Source: Pseudomonas paracarnis (GTDB taxonomy: Bacteria > Pseudomonadota > Gammaproteobacteria > Pseudomonadales > Pseudomonadaceae). From it: 64,000 nucleotides of DNA. Both the position numbers and the translations under genes were made by a program. Each line of letters starts with the position of its first letter. Positions within the stretch are counted from its first letter, which is position 1. The stretch covers positions 62,001-126,000 of the forward strand of contig NZ_CAJFCN010000002.1 of NCBI RefSeq assembly GCF_904063055.1, read 5' to 3'. This document shows, piece by piece, positions 9,519 to 19,383 of the stretch. The notes below the pieces were generated by a model that saw only the letters and a list, made by a program, of their open reading frames with translations, was not told where the DNA came from and did no database searches.

Positions 9519-9800
9519 TTAAGCGTAGGTATCGATCAAGGTACCGAGCATTTCGTCCGAAGCCTTGGCGACTTTCGCCCCCAGCTCGACTTGAAACTTG
9601 CCCTGGGCCATTTCCACCATGTTGCTCGCCGAGTTGGACGCTTGGGCGCGGTCATTGGCTTGCAGACGGTCGCTTTGCGCGGCCGAAGGCTGGGTGGTCG
9701 CGGCGCTGGCAATCTTGCCGGCCGCCTGGTCGACGCGGTTCTGCCCGGTCTGAATAGTGCTCAGGCCCGAATAAAACGCGCTGCTTCCAGAGATGTCCAT
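9519..9800 (-). CDS. Small conserved protein with FlgC/FlgG-tail-like C-terminus (PA0505-like)
   Basis: 93 aa, no signal peptide, Ala/Ser/Gln-rich middle. The last ~30 residues (NMVEMAQGKFQVELGAKVAK then ASDEMLGTLI) resemble the conserved C-terminal coiled coil of flagellar rod/hook proteins (the NMI..Q..Y..N..V....DEMLGTL pattern of FlgC, FlgG and FlgE). The N-terminus MDISGSSAFYSGLSTIQTGQ also recalls the axial-protein N-terminal helix. So this looks like a miniature axial-protein-like helical pair with no globular insert. It lies directly after bioD, as the hypothetical PA0505 does in PAO1. Function unknown; a real flagellar role is doubtful because no flagellar genes are near. Confidence 0.75.
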   Translation of the reverse strand: MDISGSSAFYSGLSTIQTGQNRVDQAAGKIASAATTQPSAAQSDRLQANDRAQASNSASNMVEMAQGKFQVELGAKVAKASDEMLGTLIDTYA

Positions 9801-9906
9801 GGCGTAAGCCTGCCTTTAGAGAATCGTGAAGCCCGATTGAACCAGACATCCTGGCAAAAGGCCCGTCAAAAACACTAATGGCATATTGCCTTAGTGATAG
9901 CCAAAA

Positions 9907-10587
9907 TCAGTCAAGCAGGTCCAGTTCCAAGTACTCCGCCACAGCGGCAGCCCCGGCGTGCTTGAGTTTAGGCACTCGCCCCAGGCAAGGCGCGGGCAGG
10001 CGCTCAGCCAGGGTGGCGAGGTTTTCTTCCAGACGAGAGGTCTTGGGGTCGATGATATTTGCCACCCAGCCCGCCAGCGGCAAGCCATCCCGTGCGATGG
10101 CTTCGGCGGTGAGCAACGCGTGGCTGATGCACCCAAGGCGCACGCCTACCACCAGGATCACCGGCAGCTTGAGCGCCATGGCCAGGTCCGACAGGTTGGC
10201 CTGGTCGGCCAAGGGCACGCGCCAACCGCCTGCCCCTTCGATCAAGGTGAAGTCCGCGCCCCGTGCCAAGATCTGCTGCATCGGTTTGAGCAGCGATTGC
10301 ACCGTGAGCCCGACGCCCGCCTCGCGCGCCGCCAGATGCGGCGCGATAGCTGGCTCGAAGGCCACCGGGTTGACCTCGGCATAACTGAGCGGCACGGAAC
10401 ACTCGGCCAGCAACGCCAACGCATCGGCATTGCGCAGGCCCTGGGCCGTCAGTTGGCAGCCCGACGCCACCGGCTTTCCGGCGGCCGTGCTTTTGCCGCA
10501 AAGCCTGGCCGCATGCAACAGGCCGGCGGCGATGGTGGTCTTGCCAACATCGGTGTCTGTACCGGTGATGAAGTAAGCGGCGCTCAT
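9907..10587 (-). CDS. bioD: Dethiobiotin synthetase
   Basis: 226 aa. ATP-dependent ring closure of 7,8-diaminopelargonate with CO2 to dethiobiotin, the penultimate biotin step. The P-loop [18 protein letters not shown] is at residues ~7-24 and the conserved IEGAGGW(R)VPL around residue 115. Last gene of bioB-bioF-bioH-bioC-bioD; its ATG overlaps the bioC stop by 4 nt (ATGA), indicating translational coupling. bioA, the diaminopelargonate aminotransferase, is not in this window and must be elsewhere, as is usual in Pseudomonas. Confidence 0.97.
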   Translation of the reverse strand: MSAAYFITGTDTDVGKTTIAAGLLHAARLCGKSTAAGKPVASGCQLTAQGLRNADALALLAECSVPLSYAEVNPVAFEPAIAPHLAAREAGVGLTVQSLLKPMQQILARGADFTLIEGAGGWRVPLADQANLSDLAMALKLPVILVVGVRLGCISHALLTAEAIARDGLPLAGWVANIIDPKTSRLEENLATLAERLPAPCLGRVPKLKHAGAAAVAEYLELDLLD

Positions 10588-11396
10588 AACGGTTTCTCCA
10601 GTACGGCATACACCACCTGGTACGTGGCGGGCAGGCCCTGGGCCTGGCGGAACTGCTCGTAGGCCTCTACCAGCGCGACAATCCGCGCACGGCCCGTCAA
10701 CCCTCCCGGGCGGCCTGGGTTGAGGTTATGGGCGCCCAGTGCCTTGAGTTCATGGGTCAGGCTGCGCACATCCGGGTAATGCAACACATGGGGCTTTCGC
10801 TCCAGGCTGATCACGCGCAAACCACTGGCCGCACACAGTTGCTGATAAGCCTCGAAGGTGCGGAAGCGATTGACGTGGACCAGGCCATCCGCCGCCCGCC
10901 AACTCTCGCGCAACTCATCCAGGGTGCCTACGCACAGGCTGGCAAAGGCCAGCACGCCACCTGGTCGCAGCACGCGCCGGGCTTCGCTGAGCACCGCATC
11001 AAAATGGGCACACCACTGTACCGCGAGGCTGGAGAAGAGCAGCTCAACGCTGTCAGCTGCAAGCGGCAAGCGTTCTGCATCACCGGCTATAAAGTGCGCG
11101 GCGCCGCCCAGCGGACGCGCGTGGTTGAGCATGCCCTCGGCAATGTCCAACGCCACACCTTGGCTGCCGGGCAAACGCTTGCCCAATACGCGGCTGAAGT
11201 AACCCGTGCCACAGCCCATGTCCAGCCAACGCCGGGGCACCAGGCCGTGCGGCAAGCGGCTGAGCAGTTCATGCCCGACCGCACGCTGCAACTCGGCCAC
11301 GCTGTCGTAACTGGCCGCCGCACGGGAGAACGAGGCTGCGACCTGGCGCTTGTCCGGCAAGCCCCCAGGCAAGGGCGGGTGGGATAGGTCAGTCAT
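10584..11396 (-). CDS. bioC: Malonyl-ACP O-methyltransferase
   Basis: 270 aa SAM-dependent methyltransferase that methylates malonyl-ACP to disguise it as a fatty-acid primer and start pimelate synthesis. The class-I SAM motif [12 protein letters not shown] and the later [14 protein letters not shown] strand are seen. I use ATG 11396, giving [12 protein letters not shown]; an in-frame ATG at 11408 would add four residues. Either start overlaps the bioH 3' end, so the genes are coupled. Its product is released by BioH, encoded directly upstream. Confidence 0.93.
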   Translation of the reverse strand: MTDLSHPPLPGGLPDKRQVAASFSRAAASYDSVAELQRAVGHELLSRLPHGLVPRRWLDMGCGTGYFSRVLGKRLPGSQGVALDIAEGMLNHARPLGGAAHFIAGDAERLPLAADSVELLFSSLAVQWCAHFDAVLSEARRVLRPGGVLAFASLCVGTLDELRESWRAADGLVHVNRFRTFEAYQQLCAASGLRVISLERKPHVLHYPDVRSLTHELKALGAHNLNPGRPGGLTGRARIVALVEAYEQFRQAQGLPATYQVVYAVLEKPL

Positions 11397-12120
11397 CGAC
11401 ACACTCATGCAAAAAAGCCTGGATAGCCCCGGCTACTCCGTGAGGGTCTTCCAGAAGAAACGCGTGACCGGCCTGTTCAATCAGGCCGATTTCTACATCG
11501 GGGAGCAAGGCCAGCAGATCACTGGCGGCTTCGGCAGGCACCAACCCGTCCAGGCCGGCAAACAGGTGCAACTGCGGCCCGCGAAAAGCCTGCAAGGCCG
11601 CCCGCGTATCCAGTTGGGCCAGCAGCTCCAGGCCGGGCATCAAGACGCTGGGGGAGGTATTCGGCGCACCGCTGACCAACAACCGCGACAAGCCGCGCGG
11701 GTCTTCGGCACCCTTGGCGCACAACAGCCCAAAACGCTTGAGCGTGACCTGGGAGTCGGCGTGGCAGCCGGCCAGAAATGCATCGAAGGTTTCAGCAGGC
11801 ATCCCATGGGGCCAGCCGTCATGGGCGACGAAACACGGGTTGCTCGCCAGGGTCAGCAAGCCGCAGCACCGCTCGCCACGGCGCGCCGCCAACTCGGACG
11901 CGAGCATGCCGCCCAGCGACCAGCCCCCGAGCCAGGCATTGTCCGGCAGCGTCGCATCGAGTTCATCGAGCCATTCACCGAGTTCGCTGGCTTGCAGCGC
12001 CGGCAAGGGTTCGATCTGTACCTGCAAATGCTCGTTCAGGCCGTGCAGCGCAGCGGCCAACGGCTCCAGCGGGGACACACCCAGGCCCCAGCCCGGTAGC
12101 AATATCAGTCGATTACGCAT
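11389..12120 (-). CDS. bioH: Pimeloyl-ACP methyl ester carboxylesterase
   Basis: 243 aa alpha/beta hydrolase. It removes the methyl group from pimeloyl-ACP methyl ester so the chain leaves fatty-acid elongation. The nucleophile elbow GGWSLGGML carries Ser at ~residue 76, with the late HAFL histidine near residue 223. It overlaps bioF by 8 nt and bioC by 8-20 nt. Length is slightly below E. coli BioH (256 aa) but typical of Pseudomonas. Confidence 0.93.
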   Translation of the reverse strand: MRNRLILLPGWGLGVSPLEPLAAALHGLNEHLQVQIEPLPALQASELGEWLDELDATLPDNAWLGGWSLGGMLASELAARRGERCCGLLTLASNPCFVAHDGWPHGMPAETFDAFLAGCHADSQVTLKRFGLLCAKGAEDPRGLSRLLVSGAPNTSPSVLMPGLELLAQLDTRAALQAFRGPQLHLFAGLDGLVPAEAASDLLALLPDVEIGLIEQAGHAFLLEDPHGVAGAIQAFLHECVDD

Positions 12121-13294
12121 GGCCGGGCTCCGAGGCGTCTAACAAGCGAAAACACGCTTGCAACCCATCTAACAATAGCTGCACCTGCGCCTCGCTGTGG
12201 GCCGCCGTCAATGTCACCCGTAGACGGGCACTGCCGGCGGGCACGGTCGGTGGGCGAATGGCTGTCACCATCAAGCCACGCTCGCGCAGCATCTGCGACA
12301 GGCGCAGTGCCCGGGCGCTGTCGCCAATCAGGATCGGTTGGATCGGCGTAAAGCTGTCCATCAAGCCCAGGCCGATCTGCTCGGCGCCATGACGGAACTG
12401 GCGGATCAACGCGTTGAGGTGCTCGCGTCGCCAATGTTCGCTGCGCAGCAGTTCCAGGCTTTTGAGGGTGGCGCAGGCCAGTGCCGGTGGTTGGCTGGTG
12501 GTGTAGATATACGGGCGGGCGAATTGGATCAGGCTCTCGATCAAGTCCTCACTGCCGGCCACGAAGGCCCCGGCGGTGCCGAACGCTTTGCCCAAGGTGC
12601 CAACCAGCACGGGCACGTCGTCCTGGCTCAAGCCGAAATGCTCGACGATACCGCCGCCATTGGCGCCCAGCGGGCCGAAGCCATGGGCGTCATCCACCAT
12701 CAGCCAGGCACCTTTGGCCCGGGTTTCACGGGCCAGCGCGGGCAGGTCGGCGAGGTCGCCATCCATGCTGAACACACCGTCGGTGACCACCAAGGTATTG
12801 CCGGTGGCTTTCTCCAGGCGCTTGGCCAGGCTGCCTGCGTCGTTATGCAGGTAGCGGTTGAAACGCGCACCGGACAGCAAACCAGCATCCAGCAAGGACG
12901 CGTGGTTAAGCCGGTCTTCCAATACCGTATCGCCCTGCCCCACCAGCGCCGTGACCGCGCCAAGGTTGGCCATGTAGCCGGTGGTGAACAGCAAGGCACG
13001 CGGGCGACCGGTCAAGTCAGCCAGAGCTTCTTCCAGCTCATGGTGCGGTGTGGCGTGGCCCACCACCAAATGCGAAGCGCCACCGCCCACGCCCCAGCGG
13101 GACGCACCGGCGCGCCAGGCTTCGATCACTTGCGGGTGATTGGCAAGGCCCAGGTAATCGTTATTGCAGAAGGCCAACAACGGTTGCCCGTCCACCACCA
13201 CATGCGGGCCTTGGGGGCTCTGCAGCAAGGGGCGCTGGCGGTAAAGATGGTCGGCACGGCGAACAGCGAGGCGCGCGGCGAGATCGAAAGACAT
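12113..13294 (-). CDS. bioF: 8-amino-7-oxononanoate synthase
   Basis: 393 aa PLP enzyme condensing pimeloyl-ACP (or -CoA) with L-alanine. The PLP Schiff-base lysine is in [12 protein letters not shown], with the [13 protein letters not shown] substrate segment near the N-terminus and [10 protein letters not shown] in the centre. GAGG lies before the ATG. A 65 bp gap separates it from bioB; with bioH it starts the tightly overlapping part of the operon. Confidence 0.96.
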   Translation of the reverse strand: MSFDLAARLAVRRADHLYRQRPLLQSPQGPHVVVDGQPLLAFCNNDYLGLANHPQVIEAWRAGASRWGVGGGASHLVVGHATPHHELEEALADLTGRPRALLFTTGYMANLGAVTALVGQGDTVLEDRLNHASLLDAGLLSGARFNRYLHNDAGSLAKRLEKATGNTLVVTDGVFSMDGDLADLPALARETRAKGAWLMVDDAHGFGPLGANGGGIVEHFGLSQDDVPVLVGTLGKAFGTAGAFVAGSEDLIESLIQFARPYIYTTSQPPALACATLKSLELLRSEHWRREHLNALIRQFRHGAEQIGLGLMDSFTPIQPILIGDSARALRLSQMLRERGLMVTAIRPPTVPAGSARLRVTLTAAHSEAQVQLLLDGLQACFRLLDASEPGHA

Positions 13295-13359
13295 GCTGGC
13301 CTCGATTTAACAGGTTCAACTCAATCCACTGGAGGAGCTGGAATGCATTCCAAAGGTGG

Positions 13360-14415
13360 TTACACCACAGCGTTGTAGAACTGCTCGCTGCTCTTTTGCT
13401 CCACCAACGCCTGCTCGATCGCCGCCTGGTGCACTTCATCGGCATGCTCTTCACGGGCTTCGGGCAGGATGCCCAGGCGTGCGAAGAGTTGCATGTCCTT
13501 GTCAGCCTGGGGGTTAGCGGTGGTCAGCAGTTTGTCGCCGTAGAAGATCGAGTTGGCGCCGGCAAAAAACGCCAGGGCCTGCATCTGCTCGTTCATGGCT
13601 TCGCGGCCGGCCGACAGGCGCACATGGGACTGCGGCATCAGGATGCGCGCCACCGCCAGCATACGGATGAAATCGAAGGGGTCGATGTCATCGGCGTTTT
13701 CCAACGGCGTGCCCGCTACCTTCACCAGCATGTTGATCGGCACCGACTCCGGATGCTCCGGCAGGTTGGCCAGTTGGATCAGCAAGTTGGCACGGTCGTC
13801 GAGGGACTCGCCCATGCCGAGGATACCGCCCGAGCAGATCTTCATCCCCGAATCACGCACATAGGCCAGGGTTTGCAGGCGCTCGCTGTAGGTGCGGGTG
13901 GTGATGATCGAGCCGTAGAACTCCGGCGAGGTGTCGAGGTTGTGGTTGTAGTAGTCCAGGCCGGCCTGGGCCAGGGCTTCGGTCTGGTCCTGGTCGAGGC
14001 GTCCGAGGGTCATGCAGGTTTCCAGGCCCATGGCCTTCACGCCTTTGACCATTTCCAGCACGTAGGGCATGTCTTTGGCCGACGGATGTTTCCATGCCGC
14101 GCCCATGCAGAAACGCGTCGAACCGATGGCCTTGGCACGAGCGGCCTCCTCGAGGACCTTCTGCACCTCCATCAACTTCTCTTTTTCCAGGCCAGTGTTG
14201 TAGTGGCCCGACTGCGGACAATATTTGCAATCTTCCGGGCAGGCGCCGGTCTTGATCGACAGCAGGGTCGAGACCTGCACGCGGTTGGCGTCGAAATGCG
14301 CGCGGTGCACGGTCTGCGCCTGGAACAACAGGTCGTTGAAGGGCTGCACGAACAGGGCTTTGACTTCAGCTAAAGACCAATCGTGACGCAGGGTGGCAGA
14401 GGTGCTGGCGCTCAT
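13360..14415 (-). CDS. bioB: Biotin synthase
   Basis: 351 aa radical-SAM enzyme inserting sulfur into dethiobiotin. The CxxxCxxC 4Fe-4S/SAM motif is visible as [14 protein letters not shown] (~residue 57), with [13 protein letters not shown] and the C-terminal [12 protein letters not shown] typical of BioB. First gene of the biotin operon; the promoter must lie in the 92 bp divergent gap shared with the ComF-like gene, in which I could not identify a definite operator. Confidence 0.97.
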   Translation of the reverse strand: MSASTSATLRHDWSLAEVKALFVQPFNDLLFQAQTVHRAHFDANRVQVSTLLSIKTGACPEDCKYCPQSGHYNTGLEKEKLMEVQKVLEEAARAKAIGSTRFCMGAAWKHPSAKDMPYVLEMVKGVKAMGLETCMTLGRLDQDQTEALAQAGLDYYNHNLDTSPEFYGSIITTRTYSERLQTLAYVRDSGMKICSGGILGMGESLDDRANLLIQLANLPEHPESVPINMLVKVAGTPLENADDIDPFDFIRMLAVARILMPQSHVRLSAGREAMNEQMQALAFFAGANSIFYGDKLLTTANPQADKDMQLFARLGILPEAREEHADEVHQAAIEQALVEQKSSEQFYNAVV

Positions 14416-14507
14416 GGGCGATTCCTTGATTATGCTTTGGCAAGCGCTGTGGGAAGGGCAATACCCACAGGCACGACACGGATGCTCGGCATATTTAAGG
14501 AAGATTC

Positions 14508-15245
14508 ATGCACTGTCAACCTGAGCACAAACACCAAGTTTACATCTGGTTAAAAAGCATACAGACCTGTTTGATTTGCGATGAGTGCACCGACTCGGCC
14601 GAGGACGTGTGCAACGCCTGCGAAACAGAATTGCCATGGCTGATGGAACAATGCGAGCGCTGCGCACTGCCCTTGCCCATGGATGGGTTGATCTGCGGCC
14701 AGTGCCAAAAACAGCCTCCGGCCTTTCACCAAGTGATCGCGCCATGGACCTATAGCTTTCCAGTGGACACCCTGATCAGCCGCTTCAAGCATCAGGCGCG
14801 TTGGCCGCTGGGGCATCTGTTGGCGCGCCTGCTGGGGCAGCATTTGCAGCATCGCTTCGATAACGCCGAACTGGAGCGCCCCGACTGCCTGCTGCCCGTG
14901 CCCATGGCGCGTAAACGCCTGCGCGAACGCGGCTTCAATCAAGCGTTGATGCTGGCCCGCTGGCTCAGTCACGCCCTTGACATTCCCTTTGATGAATACG
15001 CGCTATTACGCCCCCATGAAACCGTGGCGCAGCAAGACCTCGATGCCAAGACCCGCAAACGCAACCTGCTCAACGCCTTCGCACTGGCCCCCGGCATTCA
15101 GGTTGCCGGGCAACATCTGGCGCTGGTAGACGACGTCCTCACCACCGGCGCCACCGCCCACAGCCTGGCGCGCTTGTTGATAAACGCCGGCGCGCGCCAG
15201 GTGGACGTGTATTGCCTGGCCCGTACGCCCAAACCCGGCAGCTGA
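14508..15245 (+). CDS. ComF-family phosphoribosyltransferase
   Basis: 245 aa with N-terminal zinc-ribbon-like cysteine pairs (CLICDECTDSAEDVCNAC and CERCALPLPMDGLICGQC) and a C-terminal type-I PRTase fold ending in the PRPP loop LALVDDVLTTGATAHSLA. The middle has the ComF signature PVPMARKRLRERGFNQA. ComF proteins act in natural competence in some bacteria, but in Pseudomonas (also called GntX or 'double zinc ribbon') the role is unproven. AAGGA precedes the ATG. Divergent from bioB. Confidence 0.9.
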   Translation: MHCQPEHKHQVYIWLKSIQTCLICDECTDSAEDVCNACETELPWLMEQCERCALPLPMDGLICGQCQKQPPAFHQVIAPWTYSFPVDTLISRFKHQARWPLGHLLARLLGQHLQHRFDNAELERPDCLLPVPMARKRLRERGFNQALMLARWLSHALDIPFDEYALLRPHETVAQQDLDAKTRKRNLLNAFALAPGIQVAGQHLALVDDVLTTGATAHSLARLLINAGARQVDVYCLARTPKPGS

Positions 15246-15303
15246 CTTGACTCCCCTGCGCCAGCGCGGCAACGTCGGCGCATCTCACCCAAGCGTATCT
15301 GCC

Positions 15304-16068
15304 ATGTCTGTGCCCAGCCCTCTCAGCCAACACATCATCCGCCGCCCCCAGCGTATTGCCTTGCTGGGGCATATCGCCGAGCAGGGCTCCATCACCCGTG
15401 CGGCCAAGAGTGCCGGGTTGAGTTACAAGGCCGCCTGGGACGCCATTGATGAGCTGAACAACCTGGCGCAAAAACCGCTGGTGCAACGCAGCGTCGGTGG
15501 CAAGGGCGGTGGCGGCGCCAAACTGACGCAGGAAGGGGAACGGGTCCTGCGCCTTTATCAGCGCCTGCAATTGCTTCAGGCCGAGATCCTTGGCTCGGAC
15601 GAAGCGGCCAGCGACTTCAACCTGCTGGGCCGCTTGATGCTGCGCACCAGCGCGCGCAACCAATTGCACGGCCAGGTCAGTACCATAGAGAGCCATGGCC
15701 ACAACGACATGATCCGCCTGCAATTGGCCGGCGGCCTGCACCTCGACGCACAGATCACCCACGACAGCACCCTGCGCCTGGAACTGCAGACCGGCGTGGA
15801 AGTAGTGGCCCTGATCAAGGCCGGGTGGCTTGAATTACTGGTGGACGGGCAAGCTGAAACACTTGAACACAATTGCCTGCAAGGCAGGATCGAGACCATT
15901 CTCGCCGCCGAAGACGGCCCCAGCGAGGTGCGTATTGCCCTGCCCAACGGCCAAGTGTTGTGCGCGCTGGCGCCGCCCGTCGCGCTCAAGGCCATTGATG
16001 CAGCGCAAGGCCAGCCGATCCGCGTGCAGTTTGCACCCAGCCATGTATTGCTTGGCACCCCGGTGTAA
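15304..16068 (+). CDS. ModE-like molybdate-responsive regulator
   Basis: 254 aa from ATG 15304; an in-frame ATG-like start at 15247 exists but matches the family less well. An N-terminal winged helix (~residues 15-105, ITRAAKSAGLSYKAAWDAID then VGGKGGGGAKLT) is followed by two TOBE/Mop-type molybdate-binding repeats (~120-185 and ~190-254). ModE-type proteins repress molybdate-uptake genes when molybdate is bound. No modABC lies in the window, so it acts at a distance here. No good Shine-Dalgarno precedes it. Confidence 0.87.
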   Translation: MSVPSPLSQHIIRRPQRIALLGHIAEQGSITRAAKSAGLSYKAAWDAIDELNNLAQKPLVQRSVGGKGGGGAKLTQEGERVLRLYQRLQLLQAEILGSDEAASDFNLLGRLMLRTSARNQLHGQVSTIESHGHNDMIRLQLAGGLHLDAQITHDSTLRLELQTGVEVVALIKAGWLELLVDGQAETLEHNCLQGRIETILAAEDGPSEVRIALPNGQVLCALAPPVALKAIDAAQGQPIRVQFAPSHVLLGTPV

Positions 16069-16147
16069 CGGGCGCGCGTCTTCAAGCTGCAACAATTCGG
16101 TCACAAGCGCTGCTTAAGGTGTCTGCAAAAACCTTAAGGAGCCTGTG

Positions 16148-18046
16148 ATGAGCCTATTAGAAGAAAACCAAGCCACCGACCTTGAACAGATGGTGGGCCT
16201 GACCCGCCGTCGCTTTATCGGCGCAGGCGCCCTGTGCGGCGCCGCGATGTTCCTCGGCGGCAACCTGCTGAGCCGCAGCGCCCTGGCCGTGAATGCCGCT
16301 ACCGCCAGCCCGTTGCTGGGGTTCACCAGCATCGCCGCCGCCACCAGCGACACCATCACCCTGCCACCGGGCTACAGTGCTTCTGTGTTGATCAGTTGGG
16401 GCCAGCCCCTGCACAAGAACGCCCCGGCTTTCGACCCGTCCGGCCATGGCACCGCCAAGGCTCAGGAACAACAGTTCGGCGACAACAACGACGGCATGAG
16501 CCTGTTTCCATTCCCCGGTGACGACAACCGCGCGCTGATGGCGATCAACAACGAATACACCAACTATCGCTACCTCTACGCCCACGGCGGCGCGCCACAA
16601 TCGGCCGAAGACGTGCGCAAGGCGCTGGCCAGCGAAGGCGTGTCGGTGATCGAAGTACGCCGCAAGGGCGACACCTGGCAATTCGTCCAGGATTCACGCT
16701 ACAACCGGCGCATCCACGGCAATTCGCCGATCCGTTTGAGTGGCCCTGCCGCCGGCCATGACTGGCTGAAAACCACCGCCGACAAGACCGGCAAAAAAGT
16801 CCTCGGCACGTTCCAGAACTGCGCCAACGGCAAGACCCCGTGGGGCACCTACCTGACCTGCGAAGAAAACTTCACCGACTGCTTCGGCAGCAGCAACCCG
16901 CAGCAAACCTTCGACGCAGGGCAGAAGCGCTACGGCGTGGTGGCCGCCAGCAAGGACATTAACTGGCATCAGCACGACCCGCGCTTTGATATGGCCAAGA
17001 ACCCCAACGAACTCAATCGCCATGGTTGGGTGGTGGAAATCGACCCGTTCGATCCGCAATCCACCCCGGTAAAACGCACGGCCTTGGGCCGCTTCAAGCA
17101 CGAGAACGCGGCCCTCGCCGAAACCCGTGACGGCCGCGCCGTGGTGTACATGGGCGACGATGAACGCGGTGAATTCATCTACAAGTTCGTCAGCCGCGAT
17201 CAGATCAACCACAACAACCCGAAGGCCAACAAAGACCTGCTCGACCACGGCACCTTGTACGTGGCGATCTTCGACGCGGGCGACGGCAACGCCGACCATC
17301 CCAAGGGCAAAGGCCAGTGGGTCGAACTCACCCATGGCAAAAACGGCATTGACGCCAGCAGCGGTTTCGCTAACCAGGCCGAGGTGCTGATTCATGCGCG
17401 CCTGGCCGCCAGCGTGGTGAAAGCCACACGCATGGACCGCCCGGAATGGATCGTGGTCAGCCCTACCGATGGCCAGGTCTATTGCACCCTGACCAACAAC
17501 GCCAAGCGCGGCGAAGAGGGCCAGCCGGTGGGCGGCCCCAACCCACGGGAGAAAAACGTCTACGGCCAGATCCTGCGCTGGAAAGCCGAAGCCGATAACC
17601 ACGGTGCCACGGACTTCACCTGGGACCTGTTCGTGGTGGCCGGCAACCCCGGCGTGCATGCCGGTAACCCCAAGGGCGGCTCGTCCAACATCAACCCGCA
17701 AAACATGTTCAACAGCCCCGACGGCCTGGGCTTCGACAAAGCCGGGCGCCTGTGGATCCTGACCGATGGCGACTACAGCAACGCCGGCGACTTTGCGGGC
17801 ATGGGCAATAACCAGATGCTGTGCGCCGACCCGAGCACGGGTGAAATCCGTCGCTTCATGGTGGGGCCGGTGGCGTGTGAAGTGACGGGGATCAGCTTTT
17901 CGCCGGACCAGAAAACCTTGTTCGTGGGCATTCAGCACCCAGGGGAAACCGGTGGTTCGACCTGGCCGGAACACCTGCCCAATGGCAAACCCCGGTCTTC
18001 GGTGATGGCGATTCGGCGGGATGATGGCGGGATCGTAGGCGCCTGA
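16148..18046 (+). CDS. PhoX-family (DUF839) phosphatase, Tat-exported
   Basis: 632 aa. Residues ~18-27 carry a twin-arginine signal (LTRRRFIGAG), followed by a hydrophobic stretch and cleavage near SRSALA, so the folded metalloenzyme is exported by Tat. The body is a PhoX/DUF839 beta-propeller: TCEENFTDCFG, HGWVVEIDPFDP, RFKHENAA, YMGDDERGEFIYKF and SPDGLGFDKAGRLWI are typical Ca/Fe-binding regions. Relatives hydrolyse phosphomonoesters; activity here is inferred. AAGGAG lies 7 nt before ATG 16148; the GTG three bases upstream is the alternative. No Pho box was recognised in the 79 bp gap before it. Confidence 0.88.
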   Translation: MSLLEENQATDLEQMVGLTRRRFIGAGALCGAAMFLGGNLLSRSALAVNAATASPLLGFTSIAAATSDTITLPPGYSASVLISWGQPLHKNAPAFDPSGHGTAKAQEQQFGDNNDGMSLFPFPGDDNRALMAINNEYTNYRYLYAHGGAPQSAEDVRKALASEGVSVIEVRRKGDTWQFVQDSRYNRRIHGNSPIRLSGPAAGHDWLKTTADKTGKKVLGTFQNCANGKTPWGTYLTCEENFTDCFGSSNPQQTFDAGQKRYGVVAASKDINWHQHDPRFDMAKNPNELNRHGWVVEIDPFDPQSTPVKRTALGRFKHENAALAETRDGRAVVYMGDDERGEFIYKFVSRDQINHNNPKANKDLLDHGTLYVAIFDAGDGNADHPKGKGQWVELTHGKNGIDASSGFANQAEVLIHARLAASVVKATRMDRPEWIVVSPTDGQVYCTLTNNAKRGEEGQPVGGPNPREKNVYGQILRWKAEADNHGATDFTWDLFVVAGNPGVHAGNPKGGSSNINPQNMFNSPDGLGFDKAGRLWILTDGDYSNAGDFAGMGNNQMLCADPSTGEIRRFMVGPVACEVTGISFSPDQKTLFVGIQHPGETGGSTWPEHLPNGKPRSSVMAIRRDDGGIVGA

Positions 18047-18050
18047 TAGA

Positions 18051-18128
18051 CCGCTATCGCAGGCAAGCCAGCACCCACATTTCGATGTGTAAATACATGC
18101 CAGTGTGGGAGCTGGCTTGCCTGCGAAG
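18051..18128. repeat. REP doublet
   Basis: Inverted GCAGGCAAGCCAGC / GCTGGCTTGCCTGC palindromes directly after the PhoX-like stop. Confidence 0.85.
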
Positions 18129-18207
18129 GCGTCCGCACAGCCACCGGCTATCTATGCTGTTACCATACCCGGCCGGACGCGGCGCCCTGCTGCGCGCAGG
18201 AGTTCGC

Positions 18208-19182
18208 ATGGCCCACCCGTTTGAAACACTCACCCCAGACCTGGTGCTCGACGCCGTCGAAAGCATCGGTTTCCTCAGCGACGCGCGGGTTCTGGCGCTC
18301 AACAGCTACGAAAACCGCGTGTACCAAGTGGGCATCGAAGACGCCGAACCGCTGATCGCCAAGTTCTATCGCCCCCAGCGCTGGACCAACGAGGCGATCC
18401 TGGAAGAACACCGCTTCACCTTCGAACTGGCCGAGTGCGATGTACCGGTGGTCGCCCCCTTGGTCCACAACGGCGAGAGCCTGTTCGAACATGCAGGTTT
18501 CCGCTTCACCCTGTTCCCCCGCCGTGGCGGCCGCGCGCCGGAGCCAGGCAACCTCGATCAGCTTTACCGGCTCGGGCAACTGCTGGGGCGTTTGCACGCG
18601 GTGGGCTCCACCCGCCCGTTCGAACACCGCGAAGCCCTGGGGGTGAAGAATTTCGGTCACGACTCCCTCACCACCTTGCTTGAAGGCAACTTCATTCCCA
18701 AAAGCCTGTTGCCGGCCTACGAGTCCGTGGCCCGCGACCTGCTCAAGCGTGTGGAAGAGGTTTACAAGGCCACGCCGCACAAGAACATCCGTATGCACGG
18801 TGACTGCCACCCCGGCAACATGATGTGCCGCGACGAGATGTTCCATATCGTCGACCTGGATGACTGCCGCATGGGCCCAGCGGTGCAAGACCTGTGGATG
18901 ATGCTGGCTGGTGACCGCCAGGAATGCCTCGGCCAGCTCTCGGAGCTGATGGACGGCTATCAGGAATTCCACGACTTCGACCCGCGCGAACTGGCGCTGA
19001 TCGAGCCGCTGCGCGCCCTGCGCTTGATGCACTACAGTGCCTGGCTCGCACGACGCTGGGACGACCCGGCGTTTCCCCATAGCTTTCCGTGGTTTGGCAG
19101 CGAACGGTATTGGGGTGACCAGGTGCTGGCGTTGCGCGAGCAACTGTCGGCGCTCAATGAAGAACCGCTGAAGCTCTTCTGA
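18208..19182 (+). CDS. SrkA/RdoA-like stress response kinase
   Basis: 324 aa from ATG 18208 (AGGAG upstream), matching the ~328 aa of E. coli SrkA (YihE). Aminoglycoside-phosphotransferase-like kinase fold: Lys in AEPLIAKFYRP, catalytic loop MHGDCHPGNMM, and metal-binding HIVDLDDCRMGP. SrkA phosphorylates Ser/Thr and protects against stress-induced death in enterics; the substrate here is unknown. The open frame runs upstream to 18085 but that part crosses a REP doublet and is not coding. Confidence 0.88.
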   Translation: MAHPFETLTPDLVLDAVESIGFLSDARVLALNSYENRVYQVGIEDAEPLIAKFYRPQRWTNEAILEEHRFTFELAECDVPVVAPLVHNGESLFEHAGFRFTLFPRRGGRAPEPGNLDQLYRLGQLLGRLHAVGSTRPFEHREALGVKNFGHDSLTTLLEGNFIPKSLLPAYESVARDLLKRVEEVYKATPHKNIRMHGDCHPGNMMCRDEMFHIVDLDDCRMGPAVQDLWMMLAGDRQECLGQLSELMDGYQEFHDFDPRELALIEPLRALRLMHYSAWLARRWDDPAFPHSFPWFGSERYWGDQVLALREQLSALNEEPLKLF

Positions 19183-19218
19183 CCTGGCCCTGCCTCCTGT
19201 GGGAGCTGGCTGTCCATG

Positions 19219-19324
19219 CTCGCCCCCACGCTCTGCGTGGGCGCTGTGACGCTCCGCGTCACGATTTAAGAGCAGACGCAGAGCGTCCAAGGCGGCGTTA
19301 CCACGCAGAGCGTGGGAACGAGCG
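19219..19324. repeat. GTTCCCACGC-type palindromic repeat
   Basis: About 105 bp imperfect palindrome with internal sub-palindromes (GTGACGCTCCGCGTCAC, GACGCAGAGCGTC) and outer arms CCCACGCTCTGCGTGGG and CCACGCAGAGCGTGGGAACG. Preceded by a lone REP half (19197-19212). Same family as 42741, 43506, 52026 and 61606. Confidence 0.8.
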
Positions 19325-19383
19325 TTGTCTGACAAATATCCTTACAATTGCGCTTTGTTAGCTGCCTAAGCAAGGATTCTGCA

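Noticed and set aside
13048..14373. 441-codon + strand open frame across bioF and bioB
   Set aside because: Antisense to two certain biotin genes.
18085..18207. N-terminal extension of the SrkA-like kinase
   Set aside because: It would translate a REP doublet; a strong AGGAG-ATG start lies at 18208 and gives the family length.
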